Notes under the pieces: generated by a model
What the model saw: only the letters and a program-made list of their open reading frames with translations
The model's database searches: none
Told to the model about the DNA's origin: nothing
In this document: positions 50,735-59,117 of the stretch, piece by piece
Numbering within the stretch: position 1 is the first letter of the stretch
Layout of the letters: every line of letters begins with the position of its first letter
Assembly (NCBI RefSeq): GCF_022829385.1
Contig: NZ_JAKSXX010000235.1
Location: forward strand, 124,001 to 188,000
Direction: 5' to 3'
From: Methylobacterium sp. J-070
Lineage (GTDB): Bacteria > Pseudomonadota > Alphaproteobacteria > Rhizobiales > Beijerinckiaceae
Length of the DNA: 64,000 bases
Program-made: the position numbers and the translations under genes

Positions 50735-51559
50735 ATGGCGATGCTGAGCTTCGAGCGCAAATACAGGGTCCGCGGCGGCACCTTGCTCGGCGGCGACCTC
50801 TTCGACTTCTGGGTCGGGCCGTTCTTCGTCGGATTCTTCGGCGTGGTCGGGTTGTTCTTCACGGTGCTCGGCACCGCCCTCGTGATCTACGGCGCGGCGA
50901 TCGGACCGACCTGGAACGTCTGGCAGATCAATATCGCGCCGCCCGACATCAGCTACGGCCTCAGGCTCGCGCCGCTCAGGGAGGGCGGCCTCTGGCAGAT
51001 CATCACGTTCTGCGCCCTCGGATCCTTCGTCTCGTGGGCTCTGCGCGAAGTGGAGATCTGCCGGAAGCTCGGGATCGGCTATCACGTGCCGGCGGCCTTC
51101 GGCATGGCGATCTTCGCCTATTTTACCCTGGTGGTGATCCGGCCCTTCCTGATGGGCGCCTGGGGTTACGGCTTCCCGTACGGCATCCTCAGCCATCTCG
51201 ATTGGGTTTCGAATACGGGATATCAATATCTACACTTCCACTACAATCCGGCACACATGCTGGCGGTGTCGTTCTTCTTCACTACCACCTTGGCGCTGGC
51301 CATGCACGGCGGCCTGATCCTGGCCGCGACCAACCCGTCGAAGGGCGAGACCGTAAAGACGCCCGAGCACGAGGATACGTTCTTCCGGGACACGATCGGC
51401 TACTCGATCGGCACCCTCGGCATCCACCGCCTCGGCCTGTTCCTGGCGCTGTCGGCGGGGTTCTGGAGCGCGGTCTGCATCGTGATCAGCGGGCCGTTCT
51501 GGACGCAGGGCTGGCCGCAATGGTGGGGCTGGTGGCTCAACCTTCCGGTCTGGCGATGA
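50735..51559 (+). CDS. pufL: photosynthetic reaction centre L subunit
   Basis: Five-helix core subunit of 274 residues of the type II reaction centre. MLSFERKYRVRGGTLLGGDLFDFWVGPFFVGFFG is the L-type N-terminus. The special-pair and accessory bacteriochlorophyll histidines are expected in HFHYNPAHMLAVSFFF, and the iron histidines in LALAMHGGL and GTLGIHRLGL. The length is standard. It begins 46 nt after the intercistronic hairpin. Confidence 0.97.
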   Translation: MAMLSFERKYRVRGGTLLGGDLFDFWVGPFFVGFFGVVGLFFTVLGTALVIYGAAIGPTWNVWQINIAPPDISYGLRLAPLREGGLWQIITFCALGSFVSWALREVEICRKLGIGYHVPAAFGMAIFAYFTLVVIRPFLMGAWGYGFPYGILSHLDWVSNTGYQYLHFHYNPAHMLAVSFFFTTTLALAMHGGLILAATNPSKGETVKTPEHEDTFFRDTIGYSIGTLGIHRLGLFLALSAGFWSAVCIVISGPFWTQGWPQWWGWWLNLPVWR

Positions 51560-51639
51560 CCGGCGAAACGCCGACGAGACGACGCGGGTAACACGGGTCG
51601 CCGCCGCCCGACGGCGCGGCACTCCGGGGAGGGCAGGCC

Positions 51640-52620
51640 ATGGCCTATTACCAGAACATCTTCACGCAGGTTCAGGTCCGCCCGCTCGTGCCGGACCAGG
51701 GCGTGCCGGTCGCGGTCGACGACCGGGTCGGCAAGCCGTTCAACAGCTACCTGTTCGGCCTCATCGGCAACTCGCAGGTCGGGCCGATCTACATCGGCTA
51801 CCTGGCGGCACTCTCGATCACGTGCGGGCTGATCGCGTTCGAGATCATCGGGCTCAACATGTGGGCGTCGGTGAACTGGAACCCGGTGCAGTTCGTTCGA
51901 CAATTGCCCTGGCTCGCCCTGGAGCCGCCGCTGCCGAAATACGGCCTCAAGGTCCTGCCGCCCCTCAACGAGGGGGGCTGGTGGCTGATCGCCGGCTTCT
52001 TCCTCACGGCCTCGATCCTGCTCTGGTGGACGCATCTCTACAAGCGCGCCCGGGCGCTCGGCCTCGGCCTCCACGTGCCGTGGGCCTTCGCCTCGGCGAT
52101 CTGGCTCTACCTCGTCCTCGGCTTCATCCGTCCCCTGCTGATGGGGTCCTGGTCGGAGGCGGTACCCTTCGGGCTCTTCCCCCACCTGGATTGGACCGCA
52201 GCCTTCTCGCTCCGCTACGGCAACCTGTTCTACAACCCGTTCCACATGCTCTCGATCACGTTCCTCTACGGGTCGACGCTGCTGTTCGCGATGCACGGGG
52301 GCACGATCCTGGCCTGCTCGCGCTACGGGGCGGAGCGCGAGATCGACCAGATCGTCGACCGCGGCACGGCCACCGAGCGGGCCGCCCTGTTCTGGCGCTG
52401 GACCATGGGCTTCAACGCCACGATGGAGTCGATCCACCGCTGGGCGTGGTGGTTCGCGGTGCTCACCACCCTGACCGGCGGCATCGGCATCCTTCTGACC
52501 GGCACCGTGGTCGACAACTGGTACCTCTGGGCGGTCAAGCACCACGTCGCGCCCTCCTATCCGCAGGTCTACGGCCCGATCGTGGATCCCGCCCATCTCG
52601 CACCCGGCCCGAGGCCGTGA
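51640..52620 (+). CDS. pufM: photosynthetic reaction centre M subunit
   Basis: M subunit of 326 residues, partner of PufL. It starts MAYYQNIFTQVQVR. The special-pair histidine lies in NPFHMLSITFLYGS, the iron histidines in FAMHGGTIL and ESIHRWAWWFAV, and the iron-ligand glutamate is in the segment after EREIDQIVDRGTATERAALFW. Five helices are present. It follows pufL by 80 nt with a GGGGAGGG site and precedes pufC by 10 nt. Confidence 0.97.
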   Translation: MAYYQNIFTQVQVRPLVPDQGVPVAVDDRVGKPFNSYLFGLIGNSQVGPIYIGYLAALSITCGLIAFEIIGLNMWASVNWNPVQFVRQLPWLALEPPLPKYGLKVLPPLNEGGWWLIAGFFLTASILLWWTHLYKRARALGLGLHVPWAFASAIWLYLVLGFIRPLLMGSWSEAVPFGLFPHLDWTAAFSLRYGNLFYNPFHMLSITFLYGSTLLFAMHGGTILACSRYGAEREIDQIVDRGTATERAALFWRWTMGFNATMESIHRWAWWFAVLTTLTGGIGILLTGTVVDNWYLWAVKHHVAPSYPQVYGPIVDPAHLAPGPRP

Positions 52621-52630
52621 GGAGGCCGTC

Positions 52631-53734
52631 ATGAAGACGATTCTGGCGGTGGTCGGCGGTGCGCTCGCCCTGTTTCTCACAATCGCGATGTTCGGCGGCG
52701 CGGGCTGGACCCACCCGCCCATGGCGGTCAAGCAGACCGGCTTCCGGGGCACCGGGATGGACCTGATCCGGACCCGGGCCGGCAACGAGGCGCTCGCCGA
52801 CGCCAACAGGGCGCCCGCGCCGGCGGATCCCGCCGACGCGGGCGGCGACAAGGCTTCAGCGGTCTACGAGAACGTGCAGGTTCTGGGCGATCTCTCGGCC
52901 GAGCAGTTCAATCGGCTGATGGTGTCGATCACCGAATGGGTGGCGCCACAGCAGGGCTGCACCTACTGCCACAGCACCGAGAACATGGCCTCCGACGAGC
53001 TGTACCAGAAGCGTGTCGCCCGGCGCATGCTGCAGATGACGCAGAACATCAACTCGTCCTGGAAGGAGAATCACGTCCACGAGGCGGGCGTGACTTGCTA
53101 CACCTGCCACCGCGGCAACCCGGTGCCGGCCAATATCTGGTTCGACCGTCCGGTTCAGGGCGCCGGGCGGTTCATCCCGCGCAATAACAGCCAGAACCTC
53201 GCCTCGCCGGAGGTCGGCAACACCTCGCTGCCCTACGACGTCTACCAGGCGTTCTACCAGCGCAAGGACACGTCCGAGGACGCGGTGCGGGTCAACGCCA
53301 CGACGGCCCTGCCCGAAACGAAGGGCAAGCCGATCCAGGATGCGGAGAAGACCTTCGCGATCATGATCAGCATGTCGCAATCGCTCGGGGTGAACTGCAC
53401 CTTCTGCCACAACACGCGGTCCGTGGCGCAGTGGGACACCAGCACGCCGAACCGTGTCCACGCGTGGTACGGCATAAGGATGGTTCGCGAGCTCAACCAG
53501 GACTACATGACGCCGCTGACCTCGACGTTCCCGCGGAACCGTCTCGGTGCCCTCGGGGATGCTCCGAAGATCAACTGCGCCACGTGTCACCAGGGCGCCA
53601 ACAAGCCGCTCAACGGCGCCAACGTGATCGGACCCTATCCGGAGCTGTCCCACCCGACGATCTCGGCCAGCCTGCCGACCGGCGAAGCGAAGGATCCGAT
53701 CCCCGGGACGCAGACGCCGACGCCGAAGCCCTGA
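52631..53734 (+). CDS. pufC: reaction-centre tetrahaem cytochrome c subunit
   Basis: Periplasmic cytochrome of 367 residues that reduces the photo-oxidised special pair. Four CxxCH haem sites start near residues 110, 156, 256 and 316 (CTYCH, CYTCH, CTFCH, CATCH). The first three axial methionines can be placed in RRMLQMTQN-like and MISMSQSLG helices. The N-terminus has an uncleaved-looking hydrophobic helix (about 4-24) and no lipobox cysteine, unlike the lipid-anchored Blastochloris protein. It ends the puf operon at a strong terminator. Confidence 0.95.
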   Translation: MKTILAVVGGALALFLTIAMFGGAGWTHPPMAVKQTGFRGTGMDLIRTRAGNEALADANRAPAPADPADAGGDKASAVYENVQVLGDLSAEQFNRLMVSITEWVAPQQGCTYCHSTENMASDELYQKRVARRMLQMTQNINSSWKENHVHEAGVTCYTCHRGNPVPANIWFDRPVQGAGRFIPRNNSQNLASPEVGNTSLPYDVYQAFYQRKDTSEDAVRVNATTALPETKGKPIQDAEKTFAIMISMSQSLGVNCTFCHNTRSVAQWDTSTPNRVHAWYGIRMVRELNQDYMTPLTSTFPRNRLGALGDAPKINCATCHQGANKPLNGANVIGPYPELSHPTISASLPTGEAKDPIPGTQTPTPKP

Positions 53735-53742
53735 TCACCGGA

Positions 53743-53778
53743 CGGCGCGGCGGCCGGACACGTCCGGCCGCCGCGCCG
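53743..53778 (+). terminator. strong terminator after the puf operon
   Basis: Perfect 16-bp stem, CGGCGCGGCGGCCGGA against its complement, with a 4-nt CACG loop, starting 8 nt after the pufC stop. It is the longest perfect stem I noticed in the window and closes the crtEF-bchCXYZ-puf transcript. No T-tract follows. Confidence 0.75.
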
Positions 53779-53854
53779 ACGGTCAGCTTCAGGGAACCTC
53801 CACCGACTAAGGACGTCGACATCCCGCGGCCGAGCTTGGCCATTGGAGGCGTCC

Positions 53855-53998
53855 ATGACCGTCACGATCTCGAATCTTCAGCCCCTCATCGCGATCCTGG
53901 CGGGGATCCTGATCCTGGTGGTTCCACGGCTCCTCAACTACATCGTGGCGATCTACCTCATCGTCGTCGGCGTGATCGGCTTGGGCATTTTGCATTGA
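53855..53998 (+). CDS. DUF3096-like small membrane peptide
   Basis: A 47-residue frame with a GGAGG ribosome-binding site 5 nt before the ATG. The product is almost wholly hydrophobic, with two helices (LIAILAGILILVVP and YIVAIYLIVVGVIGLGIL) joined by RLLN. This closely matches DUF3096 proteins, which are small membrane peptides of unknown role widespread in proteobacteria. It stands alone between the puf terminator and ppdK. The puf terminator upstream suggests independent transcription. Confidence 0.8.
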   Translation: MTVTISNLQPLIAILAGILILVVPRLLNYIVAIYLIVVGVIGLGILH

Positions 53999-54164
53999 GG
54001 CGCAGTGCGGCAACGCATCCGCGGCGATTACTGACAGAGCGCAGCGGGCGTCAGGCGCGCGCGCGTGGAGCCACCGGCCGTTCATCTTGCGTTGCGCTGC
54101 GGGATGGTCCAACCCCGCCCATCAGCCCGGCCCGCGCCGGGCAGCAGAGACGGACGGGATCGAC

Positions 54165-56855
54165 ATGGCGACCGGCAGCGCGAAGTGGGTCTACGCCTTC
54201 GGCGACGGCAAGGCGGAGGGCAAGTCGCAGATGCGCGATCTGCTCGGCGGCAAGGGTGCCAACCTCGCCGAGATGTCGAACCTCGGCCTGCCGGTCCCGC
54301 CGGGCTTCACCATCACCACCGAGGTCTGCACCTATTACTACGACCACGGCAAGTCCTTCCCGCCGGAGCTGAAGGATCAGGTCGCGGCGGCCCTGTCCCA
54401 GGTCGGCGCGCTCACCGGCCGCAGGTTCGGCGACGCGACTAAGCCGCTCCTCGTCTCGGTGCGCTCGGGCGCGCGGGCGTCGATGCCCGGCATGATGGAT
54501 ACGGTCCTCAACCTCGGGCTCAACGACGAGACCGTGCTGGCGCTCGCCAAGGAGGCCGACGACGAGCGCTTCGCCTACGATTCCTACCGCCGCTTCATCA
54601 CCATGTACTCGAACGTGGTGCTCGGCGTGGAGCATCATTCGTTCGAGGAGGCCCTTGAACAGTACAAGGACGGCAAGGGCTTCGAGCTCGACACCGAACT
54701 CGGCGCCGCGGACTGGAAGACACTGATCCAGACCTACAAGTCGATCGTGCGCACCGAGCACGGGTCGGATTTCCCCCAGCAGGCGGACGATCAGCTCTGG
54801 GGCGCCATCGGCGCGGTGTTCGATTCGTGGATGATTCCCCGGGCCAAGAAGTACCGGGAGCTGAACAGCATCCCCGAGAGCTGGGGCACGGCCGTGAACG
54901 TGCAGGCCATGGTGTTCGGCAACATGGGTGACACCTCGGCCACCGGCGTCGCCTTCACCCGGAATCCGTCCACCGGCGAGAAGGCGCTCTACGGCGAGTT
55001 CCTGATCAACGCCCAGGGCGAGGACGTGGTGGCGGGCATCCGCACCCCGCAGAACATCACCGAGAAGGCGAGACTCGAGGCCGAGAGCGACAAGCCTTCC
55101 ATGGAGAAGGCCATGCCCGAGAGCTACGCGGAGCTGACCCGGATCTACGGGATCCTGGAGAGCCACTACCGCGACATGCAGGACATGGAGTTCACCATCG
55201 AGAAGGGGAAGCTCTGGATGCTCCAGACCCGCAACGGCAAGCGCACGGCGAAGGCCGCCTTGCGCATCGCCGTGGATCTGGCCGGTGAGGGTGTGATCTC
55301 CCGCGAGGAGGCCATCGGTCGGGTCGAGCCCGGGGCGCTGGATCAGCTCCTGCATCCGACCATCGACCCCAAGGCCGACCGCAAGGTCATCGCCTCGGGC
55401 CTCCCGGCCTCGCCGGGTGCGGCCACCGGGGAGATCGTCTTCAACTCCGAAGACGCGGAGGCGCATCGGAAGGCCGAGCGCAAGTGCATCCTGGTGCGCA
55501 TCGAGACCTCCCCGGAGGACATCCACGGCATGCACGCCGCCGAGGGCATCCTGACCACCCGCGGCGGCATGACCAGCCACGCGGCCGTGGTCGCCCGCGG
55601 CATGGGCAAGCCCTGCGTCTCGGGTGTCGGGTCGATCCGGATCGACTACAAGGCGCAGACGCTCACGGTCGGCGGCCACACGCTGAAGGCCGGGGACCGC
55701 ATCACCATCGACGGATCGACCGGCCAGGTGATCCAGGGCGAGGTGAAGATGCTGGAGCCCGAGCTGTCGGGCGATTTCGCGACCCTGATGGAATGGGCCG
55801 ACCAGTTCCGCGGGATGAAGGTGCGGGCCAACGCCGACACGCCGACCGACGCCCGCACGGCGCGGAATTTCGGCGCCGAAGGGATCGGCCTGTGCCGGAC
55901 CGAGCACATGTTCTTCGAGGGCGACCGCATCATCGCGGTGCGGGAGATGATCCTGGCCGACGACGCCGAGGGCCGCCGCGCGGCGCTCGCGAAGATCCTG
56001 CCCTACCAGCGCCAGGACTTCCTGGAGCTGTTCACGATCATGTCCGGCCTGCCGGTCACGATCCGCCTGCTCGACCCGCCGCTGCACGAATTCCTCCCGC
56101 ACACCGAGGCCGAGGTCGCCGAGGTCGTGAAGGCCACCGGCGTCGCGGAGGAGAAGATCCGGCATCGGATGCGCGAGCTCTCGGAGCACAATCCGATGCT
56201 CGGCTTCCGCGGCTGCCGGCTGGCCATCGCCTTCCCGGAGATCGCCGAGATGCAGGCGCGGGCGATCTTCGAGGCCGCCGTCCAGGCCGCCTCCGATACC
56301 GGCAGCCCGGTCACACCCGAGGTGATGGTGCCACTGGTGTTCACCCGCGCCGAGTTCGACATCGTGAAGGCCCGGATCGACGCCATGGCGAAGGCGGTGG
56401 CCGAGGAGAAGGGCGCGACCCTGGATTATCAGGTCGGCACCATGATCGAGCTGCCGCGGGCGGCCCTGAAGGCCGGCGAGATCGCCCAGACCGCCGAATT
56501 CTTCTCGTTCGGCACCAACGATCTGACCCAGACGGCTTTGGGCATCTCCCGCGACGATGCCGCGACCTTCCTGGGCCCCTACACCCAGAAGGGGATCCTC
56601 GCGGCCGATCCGTTCATCACCATCGACCAGGAGGGCGTGGGCGAGCTGGTGCGGATCGGCGTCGAGCGCGGCCGCGCGACCCGTCCCGACATCAAGCTCG
56701 GCATCTGCGGCGAGCATGGCGGCGATCCGGCGTCGATCGGCTTCTGCCAGGAGGTCGGGCTCGATTACGTGTCGTGCTCGCCCTACCGGGTTCCGATCGC
56801 CCGCCTGGCCGCCGCCCAGGCCGCCCTGGGCAAGGTCTCCGCCAAGGAAGGCTGA
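54165..56855 (+). CDS. ppdK: pyruvate, phosphate dikinase
   Basis: Interconverts pyruvate, ATP and phosphate with phosphoenolpyruvate, AMP and diphosphate; in these organisms a gluconeogenic and C1-assimilation link. The protein has 896 residues, full length. The ATP-grasp domain begins DLLGGKGANLAEMSNLGLPVPPGF. The swivelling phosphohistidine domain has H472 in TTRGGMTSHAAVVARGMGKP. The PEP/pyruvate barrel shows GFRGCRLAI, FSFGTNDLTQTALG and GICGEHGGDP. It ends at a hairpin. Confidence 0.97.
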   Translation: MATGSAKWVYAFGDGKAEGKSQMRDLLGGKGANLAEMSNLGLPVPPGFTITTEVCTYYYDHGKSFPPELKDQVAAALSQVGALTGRRFGDATKPLLVSVRSGARASMPGMMDTVLNLGLNDETVLALAKEADDERFAYDSYRRFITMYSNVVLGVEHHSFEEALEQYKDGKGFELDTELGAADWKTLIQTYKSIVRTEHGSDFPQQADDQLWGAIGAVFDSWMIPRAKKYRELNSIPESWGTAVNVQAMVFGNMGDTSATGVAFTRNPSTGEKALYGEFLINAQGEDVVAGIRTPQNITEKARLEAESDKPSMEKAMPESYAELTRIYGILESHYRDMQDMEFTIEKGKLWMLQTRNGKRTAKAALRIAVDLAGEGVISREEAIGRVEPGALDQLLHPTIDPKADRKVIASGLPASPGAATGEIVFNSEDAEAHRKAERKCILVRIETSPEDIHGMHAAEGILTTRGGMTSHAAVVARGMGKPCVSGVGSIRIDYKAQTLTVGGHTLKAGDRITIDGSTGQVIQGEVKMLEPELSGDFATLMEWADQFRGMKVRANADTPTDARTARNFGAEGIGLCRTEHMFFEGDRIIAVREMILADDAEGRRAALAKILPYQRQDFLELFTIMSGLPVTIRLLDPPLHEFLPHTEAEVAEVVKATGVAEEKIRHRMRELSEHNPMLGFRGCRLAIAFPEIAEMQARAIFEAAVQAASDTGSPVTPEVMVPLVFTRAEFDIVKARIDAMAKAVAEEKGATLDYQVGTMIELPRAALKAGEIAQTAEFFSFGTNDLTQTALGISRDDAATFLGPYTQKGILAADPFITIDQEGVGELVRIGVERGRATRPDIKLGICGEHGGDPASIGFCQEVGLDYVSCSPYRVPIARLAAAQAALGKVSAKEG

Positions 56856-56863
56856 GGCCGCAC

Positions 56864-56885
56864 GCGGGCGCCGGACGGCGCCCGC
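56864..56885 (+). terminator. ppdK terminator hairpin
   Basis: Perfect 9-bp stem GCGGGCGCC / GGCGCCCGC with a 4-nt GGAC loop, starting 8 nt after the ppdK stop. Confidence 0.6.
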
Positions 56886-57034
56886 TCACCGACGGTCAAC
56901 CAATCGGACATTGAGGGGTTGAAAAATCCCGTTCCCGTAACGAACCGGCCGCGGCGCGGCACGTTGGTTGGTTGAATCCGCGGATAAGGCATGTGCTTAT
57001 CCGGCCCGTTCCGGGTTCCGCCTCGCGCATCATC

Positions 57035-57283
57035 ATGTCTCGCAGTTCGACGTCGCTGAGCTTTGGCGAGACCCGGCTGGCGGCCGCGCCACGGGCCGCC
57101 GTGCGGGCCTATCTCGCCGTGGCGGGCGCCCTGGGCGCCCTCACGACCGGCACGATGCTGATCATGGCGGTGGCCGCCAACAGCGGGAGCGAGGCGGCTC
57201 GGATCGCCGCGACGCAGGATGCCGGGTATGTCGCGACCCTCGTCTCCGCCCTCGCCGTCGACCTGCCGAAACCGCAGCGCTGA
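57035..57283 (+). CDS. possible small membrane protein, 82 aa
   Basis: The frame gives one hydrophobic helix (about 25-48, VRAYLAVAGALGALTTGTMLIMAVAA) between a Ser/Arg-rich N-terminus and an Ala-rich C-terminal part. It has no recognised domain, and the ribosome-binding site before the ATG is weak. It lies after ppdK and converges on the DUF882 gene. A real but uncharacterised gene is possible; chance cannot be excluded. Confidence 0.4.
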   Translation: MSRSSTSLSFGETRLAAAPRAAVRAYLAVAGALGALTTGTMLIMAVAANSGSEAARIAATQDAGYVATLVSALAVDLPKPQR

Positions 57284-57370
57284 AAGCGCGCCTCGACACG
57301 CGGCGACCGCCCCGTGCCGAATCGGGCCGCTCGGCCGACGCGCCCCCCCTGAAGACCGCAATGCCTGAGT

Positions 57371-58876
57371 TCAGCGCGCGGCCGGCACCGCCCGCGTGGC
57401 CGAACCCGTGAACCGCGCCGCCGTGAGATCGTCGCCCGGGCTGCGGGCACTGAACCGGGTCGCGACCCGATCCGGGGCAGCCGCCACCGCGGCGTCGGGT
57501 GCAGCGTCTCGGACCCGCGTGGCGGCGACGCGCACCGGCGCGTTCCGGCTGGCCGGTACCGTCCCCGAACCCGCCGACACCGCTTCGAACAGGGCGCGCA
57601 ATTGAACCCGGGGATCCGCGTCGGGCGCGGTCAGAGCACGCGGTCGTGTCGGCTCGGGCGCGCTGGCTCTGAGCACGGCGTGGCTCTCGGCGACCGCCGT
57701 CAGGCTGGCCATGCCCCCGCCCAGGGCGGCGAGCTGCACCGGCCGCGGCGGCGGCAACGGCATGCTAAGCGCGGCCGTCACCGCGGCGAGGTCCGACGGC
57801 CTGCGGGGCGGCAGCGGCGTCTCCACCGCGGCGATCGCATCCTCGCTCGCGGGAGCCGGCTTGACGGCCGTCAGCAGCGCTCTGGCATCGGTCGGCTGGA
57901 GGTCCGCTCCCTTCGCCCGCGCCCGGTCGGAAAGTGAGCCGCGCAGCGCCGTGTCGGCAGCCGGAGCCGCATAGGCCAGGGCCGCGCGTGCGCCCACCGG
58001 GTCCTGCGGATCGGCGCTCGCGACCGCGACCACCGGCGGGCGCCGGGATGCCTTCGCGGGCGTCGGCTGCGGCAGTTCCGCTGCCGGCTGCGGCGCGGAC
58101 GAACCGCCGCCGAAGAGACTCGCCAGGAAGCCGAAGAGGCCGGGACCGTCCTCATCCTCGCCGCCGGCCATCTGGGTCGTGATCCCGGCCACGGTCCCGC
58201 CGCGGGCGAGGATCTCGGCCTTCGCCTCTTCGTAGCGCGGGAACGGTCGGTTGTCGCTCGCCAGGTGCACGGTCTTGCCGTCCGGGAACAGGCGCGCGAG
58301 CTGATCGTGGGTCATGCGCGGCCACATCCGCACCGAACCGACGTCGAGATGGATGAAGGGCGTGCCCGCATGCGGATACCAGCCGACGCCGCCGCGCTGC
58401 ATCTGGAGCCCGACCTCGCGGATCCGGTCGATCGGCACGTCGGGCAGGTAGAAGTCCATCGCCTTGCCGAGCATGTGCTGACTGAACTCGGCCACCATCC
58501 GGGAGCGGCGGCGCAGCATCGCGTTGGTCCCCGGCGAGCGGTACGCCGAGACGATGTGGATCGCCTGGTTCGAACCGACCTGCCGGTAGGCTTCCCACAC
58601 CGTGTCGAACAGGCGCGGATCCATCTTGATCGGCTCGTTGATGCGCCAGTCGCGCAGGAGCCAGTTGAGCTGTTCGAGGGCCGCGCGATCGTAGCGGCCA
58701 TCGCGCTTGAACGTGATGGTCGCGCTCTCCTGCGTGTGGGTGTGGAGGATCGTCAGGGAGCGGGTGTCGCCGTTGGCGACGGCATCCTCGGTCTCGGCCG
58801 TCCCGGCGACCAGTCCGAGGACGATCCCCGACAGGGCCAGCGTGAGGTGGCGGAGCGCGCGCGGGAGATGGGGCAC
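57371..58876 (-). CDS. DUF882 (YcbK/peptidase M15-like) exported protein with long disordered tail
   Basis: Protein of 501 residues. A signal peptide or anchor (LTLALSGIVLGLVAGTAE) comes first. Residues about 38-205 form the DUF882/M15-type domain: LNWLLRDWRINEPIKMDPRLFD, HIVSAYRSPGTNAML, then SQHMLGKAMDFYLPDV and HLDVGSVRMWPR, which supply the zinc-binding His/Asp pattern. A role in peptidoglycan cleavage is implied. The remaining 290 residues are rich in Ala, Pro and Arg and look disordered, with repeated PLPPxRP-like blocks. The start is GTG. It is followed by the L,D-transpeptidase gene on the same strand. Confidence 0.85.
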   Translation of the reverse strand: MPHLPRALRHLTLALSGIVLGLVAGTAETEDAVANGDTRSLTILHTHTQESATITFKRDGRYDRAALEQLNWLLRDWRINEPIKMDPRLFDTVWEAYRQVGSNQAIHIVSAYRSPGTNAMLRRRSRMVAEFSQHMLGKAMDFYLPDVPIDRIREVGLQMQRGGVGWYPHAGTPFIHLDVGSVRMWPRMTHDQLARLFPDGKTVHLASDNRPFPRYEEAKAEILARGGTVAGITTQMAGGEDEDGPGLFGFLASLFGGGSSAPQPAAELPQPTPAKASRRPPVVAVASADPQDPVGARAALAYAAPAADTALRGSLSDRARAKGADLQPTDARALLTAVKPAPASEDAIAAVETPLPPRRPSDLAAVTAALSMPLPPPRPVQLAALGGGMASLTAVAESHAVLRASAPEPTRPRALTAPDADPRVQLRALFEAVSAGSGTVPASRNAPVRVAATRVRDAAPDAAVAAAPDRVATRFSARSPGDDLTAARFTGSATRAVPAAR

Positions 58877-59117
58877 GATGGTCCTGATCCTCTCCCGGCG
58901 ACGGCGCCCGGCGAGTCACACGACCGGGTATCGGCCGATACGGCTAAGGCTGGACCGTGGCGAAATCGTGCCCGGCGGTGCGATCGCGCACGTGAAAGTT
59001 GCGACCTCGAGACGGGCCTCGGGGACGCCGGCGCCGGTCTCGCGGGGAGGCCGGCGACCCGTCGAGATCAGGACTGCGCGCAGCGATGCCCCGTCGACGC
59101 GCGGCCGCGCGGGCCGC

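Noticed and set aside
54051..56717. 888-codon frame antisense to ppdK
   Set aside because: Shadow of ppdK; no start context and no recognisable motif.
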